64,000 nucleotides of DNA. It comes from Septoria linicola. Taxonomy: Eukaryota > Ascomycota > Dothideomycetes > Mycosphaerellales > Mycosphaerellaceae. Position 1 is the first letter of the stretch, and the number at the start of each line of letters is the position of its first letter. A program made the position numbers and the translations under genes. Below the pieces are notes generated by a model. That model had not been told where the DNA came from, ran no database searches, and saw only the letters and a list, made by a program, of their open reading frames with translations. The DNA is taken from the NCBI GenBank assembly GCA_024114885.1, contig CP099418.1, positions 682,001 through 746,000 of the forward strand, in the 5' to 3' direction. Below are positions 37,801 to 47,555 of this stretch, one piece after another.

Positions 37801-38770
37801 CGCCTTTAGTAGGTTAGAGAACTTCTTAATAAGGTACTTACTATCGAATAGCCTTATATCTAGCGGTAGTTTACTTTCCTACGCTAGCTACTCCTACTTC
37901 TAACGATAGTTACTACTAGCGCTACTACTATCTATCTAATTTACGCTTAGGTCTATAGGCTTAACCTTATTTACCTTACGCTTATATATAGTAAAGGCTC
38001 GAACCTTTAAGTAGAGATTCTATAGATAGTAGTATATAGAAGTATAATACGCTCGAATATAGCTAGCTTACCTATTATACTCTACTACTATAAGGATCGT
38101 ATTATCTAAAAGATTATTACCTCTATCCTCGATCGTAGTAGATAACTAATCGTTACTCTAGGTATCGAGATTTTAGTCTAGCTCTAGAGGCTAGATAGAA
38201 TCGAGGCGTCCTATTAGGCCTAGTCTTCCTATTCCTACTAGAGCTATATAGTAGGTAGATATCGTAGTAGCTAGCCCGAGTCTACCTACTATTTTAAAGC
38301 GCTACCTTTACTAAGAAACTTATCGATAGTCTAGTATCTCTAGGTCTCGACTATATCTATAAAGGTAACTAACTCGCTATTCCTATAATAGATAGTACTT
38401 TCCTAAGTACTATCGTCGTAGTTCTTAGACTATAGGCGGACCTTTATCGTCTATACTCTACCTAAGAGGACTAGTACTAGTTTAGCGTTCTTAGAAGGTA
38501 CTAAGATAAAGACTAGTATAATATATTTAACGCTAAAAACGTTAATATTTACCTTCTTATAGATACTCGCTATCTAGGCTAGACCTCTTATAGTAGATAG
38601 GTTAATCTCTAGAATATCTATCTAAATAGCTAATCTGTACCTTCTAGCTACTACTTAGTCTATTATAGTAGACTTAGTACCTTTATCGACTAAGCCGTCC
38701 TTAGTACTAAGCTTACTATTTAACTAAATATCTACCTAGATTAGAGGCGCTATAAGGACGTCTCGAGTAA
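34807..38770 (-). pseudogene. Gypsy B pol relic
   Basis: Colinear with 16900-20868 of copy A on the opposite strand. The RT catalytic pair at 37144-37149 reads AAT AAT (Asn-Asn), as in copy A. The protease-like segment again has DKGT where DTG or DSG is expected. Stops are of the CAR/TGG to TAR type. Confidence 0.75.
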
Positions 38771-40019
38771 CGCTAGATAGGTCGACTACTACTAATTACT
38801 CGTATAGCTCCTCTTATAGATTAGCCTTACTAGTATATACTATAATACCTCTATTAATAGTAACTATATTATATCTCGCGTAAGGTTTATACTAGCTTTT
38901 AGATACTAATTCTCTAAGGAGAGAATATACTTAGTATAGCGGTAACCTCTATCCTTATATCTTAGTAGGTAGCCTATTATTAAATTATTAGCTAAGTTCT
39001 ATACTAGCTATATAGATATCTATAGTTTAGCGAGTAAGAGCTTCCTATAACTCGTCGTTATCTATATAGATAGAAGCCTATAGTCCTTTAAGCGATAGCT
39101 TAATACCTTCGAGTATAATATACTTAGTAAGCGTAATAGGAAATAGGGTCTATAGTAGACGACGTAGTAGCTTTGTCTCTAGCTTCTAAGCTCTTAGAGC
39201 TATATCGTCCTCTACGTATACCTTAGACCTTACCTAGTTATCTAGCCTCTACTTCTTAAAGACTTTCTTTATCTTATAAATAGAAGGCGTAACTAGAGTA
39301 GGTTCCTCGTCTTCTATATCCTCGTTAATATAGTCGATAGTACTATCTTCTAATATCTAAGACCTAGTAGTATCTCGCTACTACTAATCTTCTTCGTTTA
39401 TCTTATCGACTAAGTCGTCGTATATATCCTTAAGCCTTTCCTTATAAATACTATATCTAGTTAGCCTATAGGTATATATAGTATTACGCTAAGCCTAAAT
39501 TCTTTTTTTAAGTACCTTCTCTTAAGACTTCTAAATTATAGGTACTAGCGCTTACTTCTCGGCCTTCTTAGCCTTACTCTTACTAATCTATACTATATTA
39601 GTATAGATAGGCGCGTCCTTATCTTCTAAATCCTTAACTCTAGTATATCTCCTATTAAGGTTCTACTCTATAAAGTATACTTTAGGCCTAGGAATACTAA
39701 TAATCTACGTAGATCGCGCGTAGTTAACCTATATAACCTTCGGCGCGCCTATCTAGATAGTCGAGCTTCTAGGGCCGAACGGCTTTAATAGTACTATAGA
39801 TATATTCTAGTAATCTAAGGTACTATAAGGCGTCTAATTAGAGCTTTTCTTAATAGAACCTAGAACTACTTAAGTTATATCGTAGTTAGTCTACTATTAA
39901 CGCTATTTATTACTTACTAGGTATTCTAGGTATACTATAGCCTAGCCTCCTATCCTATAAAGGCGTAATACCTAGTTAATATAGAAGATCCGAGACGTTA
40001 TCCTATCCTATTTTAGATA

Positions 40020-41040
40020 CTAGATTATAATATACTTACTAGTTATACTCTTGATTATTAGCCTCTTATTAATATTATAGGTTAACTATCCTTATATAAT
40101 TATATACTCGATTAATAGGTAGAAGTTAGCTATATAGTCTAATCTATAGTAGATATAATAGCGACCTTTTATATACTCTACGACCTATAGCGAAATATAC
40201 CCTAAGTACGCCTTAATCGTTATAGCCTACTATTACTATTAGTTACTATTATCTTAGATAGTAGGCGATATATATTATCTAGTAGGTTAAACAGCTATAG
40301 AGGCTAAGCTATACTCGCTCTTCTACTTTAGAAGTATTAGATTATTAATAGTTAACTTATTAAAGTTATAGACTAGGTCGTTATTAGTCTATATTAGTCT
40401 AACTATAACTTCTATAGCTTCTATAGGTCGGCCTTCTATAATAGACTTCTATAAGGACTTAAGTTAACTATAGTTACAAGCCTACTCTATCTAGAAACTA
40501 TCTTCTCTTTTAATAAGGTCCTTAGCTAACTTAAAGATCTTCTCGAATAGTTTATAGGTCTCTAGCTTATATAGATAGATTCTATACTTAGTATAGAGTT
40601 TCTTAGATATCGTTACTAGTACTCTATTTAGTAAGAGTCTTAATCTCTTACGCTTACTTATATCCTCTAGGTTAATAGAGTTTAAAGTAAGACGGAACTA
40701 GCGAAGGAACTCTTTTAAGTTATTACCTTCTACTTTCCTTTTTTAGTAGAGCTACTCTAGGTACTCCCTAGATCGAATAAGATAGTAGGTATTACTCTTA
40801 ATAAAGTAATTAAGAAAGGTAGTCTCGAATATCTCTTATAACTTATACTCTAAACGCCGAATCTCTAGACGTAGTATAATATAGTAGTTAATAATAAGAT
40901 ACTTAATAGTATCTTTATACAAAGGCTCCTAGAGACTATAGTACTTACTTATTAACTTAAACCGCTCTAGGAACTTAGTAGTATTTTCTCTAGTAAAGTA
41001 GTAGTTTTAATTAGTATCTAGTATAGACGGCTTTAGTTTA
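40020..41040 (-). pseudogene. Gypsy B gag relic (5'-truncated element)
   Basis: Mirror of 14640-15650. The zinc-knuckle codons at about 40119-40160 are again TAC/TAT at all four ligand positions. The element breaks off at 41098. Confidence 0.6.
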
Positions 41041-41098
41041 TTCGCTTCGAGGACTTACTATAAGAGAGAAACGAACTCTAGCTAGGTGCCTATTATAG

Positions 41099-41990
41099 AT
41101 ATAACCTTATATATTAGCTAGAGATATTATAATTTTAGCTATTATATTAAGAACTATCTTATCGATCTATAGACTAGGTTTAAAACTCTTTAAGCTACTT
41201 AATAAGTTAATAGGCTTAATAGATTACTAAAATAGTATAAATCCTAAGAATCCTATAGTATATATTAATAGAATAAATATTTAGTTTTAAGATATTTTAA
41301 AGCCTAATAACGAGATACTACTATTAAGTCTATTATAGAGAAAGTTTTTCTTTAGATTTAGAAGATTCTACTAATCTTTTAGAACTAGCCTTTTTAATTA
41401 GTCTTAGAAAAGAGAGAGAGTATTACTACTTTATATTTATATATTTTATACTATCTAGTATATATAGTAAGAATATTCTCTTCTCTAGTATTATAGATAA
41501 TTTATTATTAATAGAATAGGCCTTAGTTTAGTATAACTTAGAACTAATAGCTTATTTTTTAATTATTCTATACTAATATCTAATTATATAGATCTAGTAA
41601 ACTAATATCGACTATAACTATTCTCTAGTTCTACGCTTCTAGAATTAATTAAGATAAGATTTATAGTTAGTAATCGTAGTTAGTAGTAGTTTTCCTAGTA
41701 TAGTACCTTCCTATTTAGGTATAGATATAAGATCTAGTAAGTTTCTTAGTATCTTTTTAGACTCGAGGTTCTATAGGTTATAGCGTCTTAGTAAGTTTTA
41801 GTATCTTTCTAACTACCTACTTCTTCTTTCTTTACTTCCTTCCTCCTATCTCTACTCTTTCTTTTATTTCTTATACTATTCTTCGATTATAACGCTCTAT
41901 ATAAGAGCGATAATCAAGTATCGATCCTTTTAAGCTCTCCTTAGCGTTTATAATCGTATAGTCTACTAAAAGTAGCTATTCTAGAGAGTA
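41099..41990. other. RIP-mutated noncoding stretch upstream of the H3-like relics
   Basis: Very AT-rich, with a pyrimidine-rich segment at about 41820-41880 (TTCTTCTTTC, CTTTCTTTTATTTC) just before the first histone-like reading. Such CT-rich tracts are common upstream of fungal start codons, so this is possibly promoter and 5' UTR of that gene. No coding motif was seen. Confidence 0.35.
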
Positions 41991-41999
41991 CTACTTAGA

Positions 42000-42420
42000 A
42001 GCCTATTAAGCCTTAGAAGAAGGTTATTATAGTAAAAACGAACACTCGTTAGAAGCGTATACCTCGTAATAGTAGGTAGAAACGTCGTATCCTTAAGTTA
42101 GGTACTATTACGCTTTATTAGATTAAGAAATTATAGAGTATAATAGAACTATATATCTAACGCCTCCTATTCTAGTAGCTTGTCTACGAGATCGTTCTTA
42201 CTTTTAGTAGTAGGCTATACTATTAATTAGCGGCCTTAGAATATCTCTAAGAGATAGCTAAAGCGTTCCTTACTACTAAATTTAAGATATCTAATAATCT
42301 AATCTCCTAGCTATCTATATAAAGTAGGTTATACTATAGGCTAAGGATCTATAGCTATACTATCGTATTCGTATAAAGTTTACTAGCTAGGATAGTAATA
42401 TAGTTTAGTAGAAGCGTAAG
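42000..42420 (+). pseudogene. Histone H3-fold domain 1 (RIP-broken)
   Basis: Plus-strand frame with TAG/TAA read as Gln/Trp. After a Lys/Arg-rich tail (RIPRNSR-KRRILK) comes GTITLY-IKKL (H3: GTVALREIRRY), then IELYI-RLLF--LVYEI (H3: LLIRKLPFQRLVREI), then LAALEYL-EIAKAFLT (H3: AVMALQEACEAYLV). The alpha-3 helix may resume at about 42353 (RIRIKFTS) after a degraded intron starting after TTTAAGA, the same place as the intron in domain 2. Divergent from canonical H3, possibly CENP-A-like. No intact reading frame remains. Confidence 0.6.
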
Positions 42421-43204
42421 TCTACTAACTATAGATACCGACTATATTTCTAACCTATTATCTTAGTAGATATATAGCGAGTTCCTCTAGAGAATAGAGA
42501 GGTCGTTAGTACCTTAGACTTTAGACCTTAAATTCTAGCTCTATACTAAAACCTTATAATTTCGACCTTACGACTATAACTCTAAATAAATATAATATTA
42601 TTAATATTCTATTACGTTCTCGCGCGATATAGTACTTCTAGTTAACTACGACTTTCTTAATCGTCTTATATAAGATACCGCTATACTTACGTCTAAATAA
42701 CGTACTCTCGCTAATTAAGTATTACGTTCTCCTATTCTATTAATATAACTTTAAATAGAGAGAGCTAGCGATTAGCTTTAAAAATAGGCTAATAATCTAA
42801 TTCCTATTAATATATAAGATAGTAATAATAAAGACGCGCCTAAAGTAGATAATAATAAATATATACCTAAAGAGGAAGATAATAAAGACGCGCCTAAGGA
42901 GGAGAATAATAAGCCTCCTACTATAAATAGGTCTACTACTAGTAGGAAGGGCTTTAGTAGAAAGCGGCCTATTATATAAAAAGCGCCTCGTAAGATAGTA
43001 ACGAAGAAGAAGAGAAGAGCCGGTCTAAAACTTACTATAAAGAAGAAATCCTATATCTTAAAAATATAGTCGAATACTTAGAACGTAGTACGAGCTAGTA
43101 GGCTTTCTAAGAAGGCTCTAGTAGTTATAAGAGTAAGGAAGCCCTATCGCTATAAGCTAGATAGTAAGTTAAAACATAGTCGGTAAACGTAGTCGGTACG
43201 CTAA

Positions 43205-43533
43205 TCTACTATAGTTTTAGCTCTATAGAAGATTCGGATATTTTAGAGGACTAGGGATCTATTTATTAGTAAGCTTCCCTTCTAGTAACTAGTAAGAGAG
43301 GTCGCTTACGGCTTTAAATAGGATCTACGCTTTTAGGCTAGTATACTAGAAGCGTTATAAGAGGTAGTAGAGCTCTATTTAATAAAGGTTTTTAAGAGTA
43401 TATATCCTTCTATATTACTATTTAGTAGCTTATACTAACTTATATAGGTACTAACCTCTATACTATCTATATAAAGCGAGTTACGATCTAGTAGAAAAAT
43501 ATAAAGCTCGTTTAAATAATACTTCGTATATAG
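43205..43533 (+). pseudogene. Histone H3-fold domain 2 (RIP-broken, one intron)
   Basis: Strong H3 match on the plus strand. Exon 1 reads VLAL-KIRIF, then DLFISKLPF--LVREVA, then FK-DLRF-ASILEAL-E and LYLIKVFK. A 50-nt intron (43398-43447, GTATAT...CTAAC...ATATAG) follows. The next exon restores STNLYTIYIKRVTI. Canonical H3 has KLPFQRLVREIA, FKTDLRFQSSAVMALQE and TNLCAIHAKRVTI. Stops fall at H3 Gln positions (KLPF-Q, RF-Q, AL-Q-E), as CAG to TAG predicts. A long Lys/Arg-rich tail precedes it (about 42930-43200). The frame between domains 1 and 2 stays readable, so one tandem-H3 protein is possible, as are two adjacent genes. Function unknown. Confidence 0.75.
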
Positions 43534-43972
43534 AGCGTTATAGATAATAAGGGTTATTTAAAGTAGTATAGTACTACGTATTATATTCGGCGTAAGGAAT
43601 AGCGTTTAGGCTACTTCGAGATACCTAGCTACGTAATAGAAGCGCGGTATTAAATTATATTATAACTATAGCGAACGATATAAGATTACTTTCTACTTTT
43701 ATACTATAAAACCTTCGTTTCCTCTTATCTCTATAGTCGGTATATATAGTCGGCGCCTATCGTCCTTTTTACGTACTTAGATACTTAAAATATATAGATT
43801 TTAGTATACTTATACCTATACTCCTATAGGTATCTACGTAAGTATACGCTCTAACCTATATTTTCTAGTTATAGGTACTACCTATTAAGCTTTAGTAGGT
43901 TATCCTCTTAACCTATATCGATTACTAAGAATATAGGTTTAGACCTAACCCTATCCGTACTAACCTATTCTA

Positions 43973-44470
43973 ACGTCTATATCTAAGGTTTAGCTACGAG
44001 TACCTACTATCTAATAATATTATATTTAGACCGTAGATAAGTATAGAGATTACCCTTACTATATACTTTAACTAATAACTTATCTAGCTCTACTACTAGT
44101 ATTTCTATAATATATACTTCTACTTCTATATAATTCGTACTACTCTCTATCTTCTATAGTCCTAGCCTATTAATTCGAATATAGTAGTATTACCTTATAG
44201 TAATATTAAAGCCCTTGTCTATTAAAACCTATATAGCTTCGCTATCTTTAAGATATAGAATATTATATATAAAGCCTATACGTATCTAGAGTTTATCTTT
44301 ATTATTTAGAATATTCTATACCTTTCTACTATAGTCTTTATTAAGTCGAATAGACAATATAGATAGTATGCGCTCGAGGGTACGTTTAGTAATAGTAACT
44401 CGAAAGAAGTAGTAAAGAGTAGATTAGATCTCTAGTAGAGTATAACCTATCTCTCTACGCTAGCGGATAT
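43973..44470 (-). pseudogene. rve-type integrase relic of the outer transposon, N-terminal part
   Basis: Minus-strand frame: LRVTITKRTLERILSILS near the start, then a helical region ending LRSKYNIIR--VLVAKP. In stand-alone fungal integrase proteins such a segment precedes the catalytic core, which here resumes at 9091 on the far side of the hAT element. No start codon was fixed. Confidence 0.45.
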
Positions 44471-44580
44471 AGTTATAGTATAGTAAGTAGTCTAGAGCAC
44501 GCGGAGCTATGATTACGAGTGTGTAGCGAGTATAGAGAGTGAATTAGAAGCGATAGAGTGTGTTTATTGCTATTACGTTA

Positions 44581-44614
44581 CGGAGGTTTGATATGGCGGA
44601 CTGGTCAGAATGGC
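44581..44614 (-). repeat. Right terminal inverted repeat of the island
   Basis: Reverse complement of 5255-5288 with one mismatch. It ends 118 bp before the ERB1 start codon. The neighbouring about 100 bp inward still contain TpG and CpA. Confidence 0.85.
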
Positions 44615-44732
44615 GCGCCGTCGTTAGGGCAGGTTGGAAGAGCCTTGGCAGCGGAGCAATTCCGTTGCTCATGAAACTTTTGAAGGTCGAAGAACATTTG
44701 AATTAACTTCTGCACAAGCACATTGATCGATC

Positions 44733-47188
44733 ATGGCGCAACGAGCAGGACAAAAGCGAAAGGTGGTCGAAGTACCGCGACCGGAGAGCAGTGATGAGGG
44801 CTCTGAATTCGGCGGCGCAGAACTGAATGGCGCATTTGGCGACAGCGAAGACGACAGTGAGGATGAGCTTGGTAGTGAAGCTGGTCTCGAGGACGATGAG
44901 GAAGAGGAAGATGACGAAGATGAATTGGACAGTGACGAGATTCCTTCGTCGGAGGATGAAGAGGATGTGCGCGACCAGCTACGCAGATTGAAGACCAAAG
45001 ATACACCTGCAACGCCTGAAAAGTTGATGGGCACCGACACGGGCAAAGATATACAGAATCTGTCCGTCTCGCCCGAACTGCGCATGAAGCCACTCGAGCT
45101 CAGCGACCGCACATTGACGTCGAATTACCGGATCGAAGAGGACGCCAACGGCAACGAACGATATGTCTACCAAGACATCGATCCTGCATACGACACCGAC
45201 GATTCTGATGCGCCCGCCACCTCCAACACGATTGGCAATATACCTTTGACATACTACGATGCATACCCCCACATCGGCTACGATATCAACGGCAAACGAA
45301 TCGCCAGACCGGCAAAGGGTCAAGCGCTTGACTGTCTGCTTGAGAGTATTGACTTACCCGAAGGCTGGACTGGGCTCACAGATCCGGCGACTGGCAAGCC
45401 ACTGGAGCTCAGCAGAGAAGAGCTAGAGACATTGAAGAAGTTGACTCGCAACGAACAGCCTGGCGATGGCTACGATCCGTACCCAGACTATGTCGAGTGG
45501 TTCACTGGCAAGGGTATGGAAGAGGTCATGCCTCTTTCTGCTGCGCCTGAGCCTAAGCGCAGATTCATTCCGTCGATGCATGAGCATAAGCGGGTCATGA
45601 AGATGGTCAAAGCGATCAAGGAGGGTAGAATCAAGCCTTTCCGCGCGCCAGACGAAGGGGAGCGAGAGAGGGAAGAGGCAGAGCTGGAATATGCTTCTTA
45701 TGATGTGTGGGCGAATGAGGCACCTCGTCCAGATCATATCATGGTATGTTGGGCACCTTACTGCATTTTTTGTGCCTACTAACATTATCGTAGAACGTCC
45801 CTGCGCCAAAGCTGCCTCCTCCGGGATACGAAGAGAGCTATCACCCACCGGCCGAATACCTGCCTGACAAGCAAGAGCGAGAAGAGTGGGAGAACATGGA
45901 TCCGGAAGACCGCAAACGTGACTTCCTGCCTCGAGACCACGCAGCCCTACGACGTGTGCCCGGTTATGATGAGCTTGTGCATGAAAGGATGAACAGATGC
46001 TTGGATCTGTACCTGGCACCGCGCGTACGCAGGAGCAAACTCAACATCGATCCTGAATCACTTCTGCCGAAGCTGCCAGATCCTTCCGAGCTGAAGCCAT
46101 TCCCTAGCAGTTGCCACAAGACGTTCAGTGGGCACGAAGGCCAGGTCAGATCTGTTGCTGTCGACCCCAGTGGCAAGTATATCGCATCTGGAGGCTCGGA
46201 TGGTACTGTACGGATCTGGAACATTGAGTATACCCGTCAAGTAAGGCGTGTCAGACTTTCACAATCAGAGCCAGTCAACGTGGTGGCATGGCGGCCTGGT
46301 CAGGGTGCTCTCATCTTGGGCGCCTGCTGCGGCGACACTGTATATTTCATGACTCCCCAAGCGGAAGAAATCTCTGAGGAGGTCGAGGAGCACTCTCGCG
46401 AGATCATTGACGCTGGCTTCGGCTTTGAAGCTACCAACGATTCGAAAACAGTTCATGGTGTACCCAAACCAAAGACCGCAACATGGGCACGACCGCCACA
46501 AAACCTACAAGACAAAGGCATCCTGCTCACTCTCACCCTACGATCAACACCCAAGACTCTAGTCTGGCATCGACGAGGCGAATACTTCTCCACCGTATGC
46601 CCCAACTCCAACTCCACATCCACATCCGTCGCCATCCACACCCTCAGCAAACACCAAACCCAACACCCCTTCAAGCGCCCCAAGGGCCTAGCACAAACCG
46701 TCTGCTTCCACCCCTCCCGCCCCCTCTTCTTCCTCGCCACACGCCAACGCATCCGCGTCTACGACCTCCAAGCCCAAAAACTCGAAAAAGAACTCCAACC
46801 CGGCGCCCGCTGGATCAGCGACATCTCGCTGCACCCCATGGGCGACAACCTCCTCGTCTCCTCCTACGACAAACGTCTCCTCTGGCATGATCTCGACCTC
46901 GGAAGTACACCGTACAAAACGCTACGATACCACAGCAAAGCTATCCGCAGCGTCAAGTTTCATAATTCATACCCGCTGTTTGCGGATGCGTCGGATGATG
47001 GGACGGTGCAAGTGTTGCATGGAAAAGTGTTTGGGGATTCGATGGAGAATGCTACAGTGGTGCCGTTGAAGATTTTGAGGGGCCACAAGATCAAGAGTGA
47101 TCTTGGGGTGTTGGCTGTGGATTGGCATCCTGTTGAGGCGTGGCTGGTGAGTGGTGGTGCGGACGGGACGGTGAGGATGTGGGTGTAG
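44733..47188 (+). CDS. ERB1: Ribosome biogenesis protein Erb1 (BOP1 homologue)
   Basis: Component of the nucleolar NOP7 (Erb1-Nop7-Ytm1; PeBoW) complex needed for 27S pre-rRNA processing and 60S assembly. Exons 44733-45743 and 45794-47188, 50-nt intron (GTATGT, CTAAC branch, CGTAG); 2406 nt, 801 aa, close to the yeast length. Residues 15-80 are acidic (EDDEEEEDDEDELDSDE). The BOP1NT domain follows (GNIPLTYYDAYPHIGYDING, LPEGWTGLTDPATGKPLEL, YPDYVEWFTGKG, KMVKAIKEGRIKP). WD40 repeats begin about residue 448 (TFSGHEGQVRSVAVDPSGKY, SGGSDGTVRIW) and end with SGGADGTVRMWV at the C-terminus. Its start lies only 118 bp from the transposon end, so its promoter is either very short or overlaps the terminal repeat. 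Confidence 0.95.
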
Positions 47189-47555
47189 AGTAAATAGTGT
47201 ACGCTATAATGTGTTCAGAATACAACCTGTTCGACAGCGGCTCTTACCTCTTGTGTCTCCTCGATCTGATCTACTCTCGTTGCGCACGCTTGATGTGTTC
47301 GACGCACAGCAGCGAGTGACCAATCCTGTTCGCAAACTGTGATTCTAGAACCAGTGTGCAAACTTCCGGAGTTCGTGAAATGTTGCGTAGATTGACACTC
47401 GATTCATTCGAGAATTCCATATATACAGTCTTGTTGACCCTCTGACATACACAAATCTGCCAAACAAAAAAGACACCTTCATCGCTAAATCCATTCAACA
47501 AAACAACACACCTCCTCCCCATCAGCCCAACCCAACCCCATCCATTACCTACTTT
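47189..47555. other. Convergent 3' region
   Basis: 367 bp between the stop codons of ERB1 and the minus-strand peptidase-like gene. It should hold both 3' UTRs. No coding feature was seen. Confidence 0.5.

Larger units (their letters stand above)
31065..41098 (-). mobile_element. Gypsy-type LTR retrotransposon, copy B (inverted, 5'-truncated)
   Basis: Reverse-complement match to copy A from its 3' LTR to a breakpoint at 41098, which corresponds to 14578 in A. The B arm is about 10,034 bp; the A arm without the Copia insert and one target duplication is about 10,030 bp, so the arms are colinear. B lacks the 5' LTR and the first about 800 bp of internal sequence. It has no Copia insertion: at about 34,600 the empty target site is intact. 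Confidence 0.85.
9092..43972. mobile_element. Probable hAT element, split by nested retrotransposons
   Basis: The left end begins CAGAATAGGT and the right end, complemented, begins TAGAATAGGT. Both continue with a related G-rich stretch ending in GGGTTAG, an imperfect inverted repeat of about 28 bp. The minus-strand hAT transposase relic lies just inside the left end. Without the two Gypsy insertions the element would be about 7.3 kb. The flanking 8-mers (GTAGATAT, ACGTCTAT) agree at three sites, differ by transitions at three and by transversions at two, so the target duplication is not convincing. The integrase reading of the outer element is interrupted exactly here, which supports these borders. 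Confidence 0.5.
5255..44614. mobile_element. 39.4-kb RIP-mutated nested transposon island with terminal inverted repeats
   Basis: The whole block lacks long ORFs, is nearly free of CpA and TpG, has a great excess of TpA and keeps CpG. Stops occur where Gln or Trp is expected, the signature of RIP on both strands. A 34-bp inverted repeat with one mismatch bounds it. Read through the stops, it resolves into an outer rve-integrase DNA element, a hAT element inside it, two Gypsy elements inside that, and a Copia element inside one Gypsy. Composition changes sharply at both ends: the outermost about 70-150 bp at each end still hold CpA/TpG, and the flanking host genes look normal. Confidence 0.85.

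Noticed and set aside
5255..44614. Starship giant mobile element
   Set aside because: No tyrosine-recombinase (DUF3435) captain, accessory cargo genes or Starship-type ends could be read. Standard nested transposons explain the content.
5255..44614. Regional centromere
   Set aside because: AT-rich RIPed blocks can be centromeric, and an H3-like relic is tempting, but the block is bounded by transposon ends and tightly flanked by housekeeping genes. Nothing in sequence alone supports centromere function.
5255..44614. CRISPR or other short spaced repeat array
   Set aside because: The repeated CTAGTA/TATAG words are a by-product of RIP composition. No regular repeat-spacer spacing was seen, and the genome is eukaryotic.
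44669..45112. Antisense ORFs over ERB1 (and likewise over MED19, VPS26, PUF6)
   Set aside because: They are reverse-frame shadows of conserved genes with low-complexity translations.
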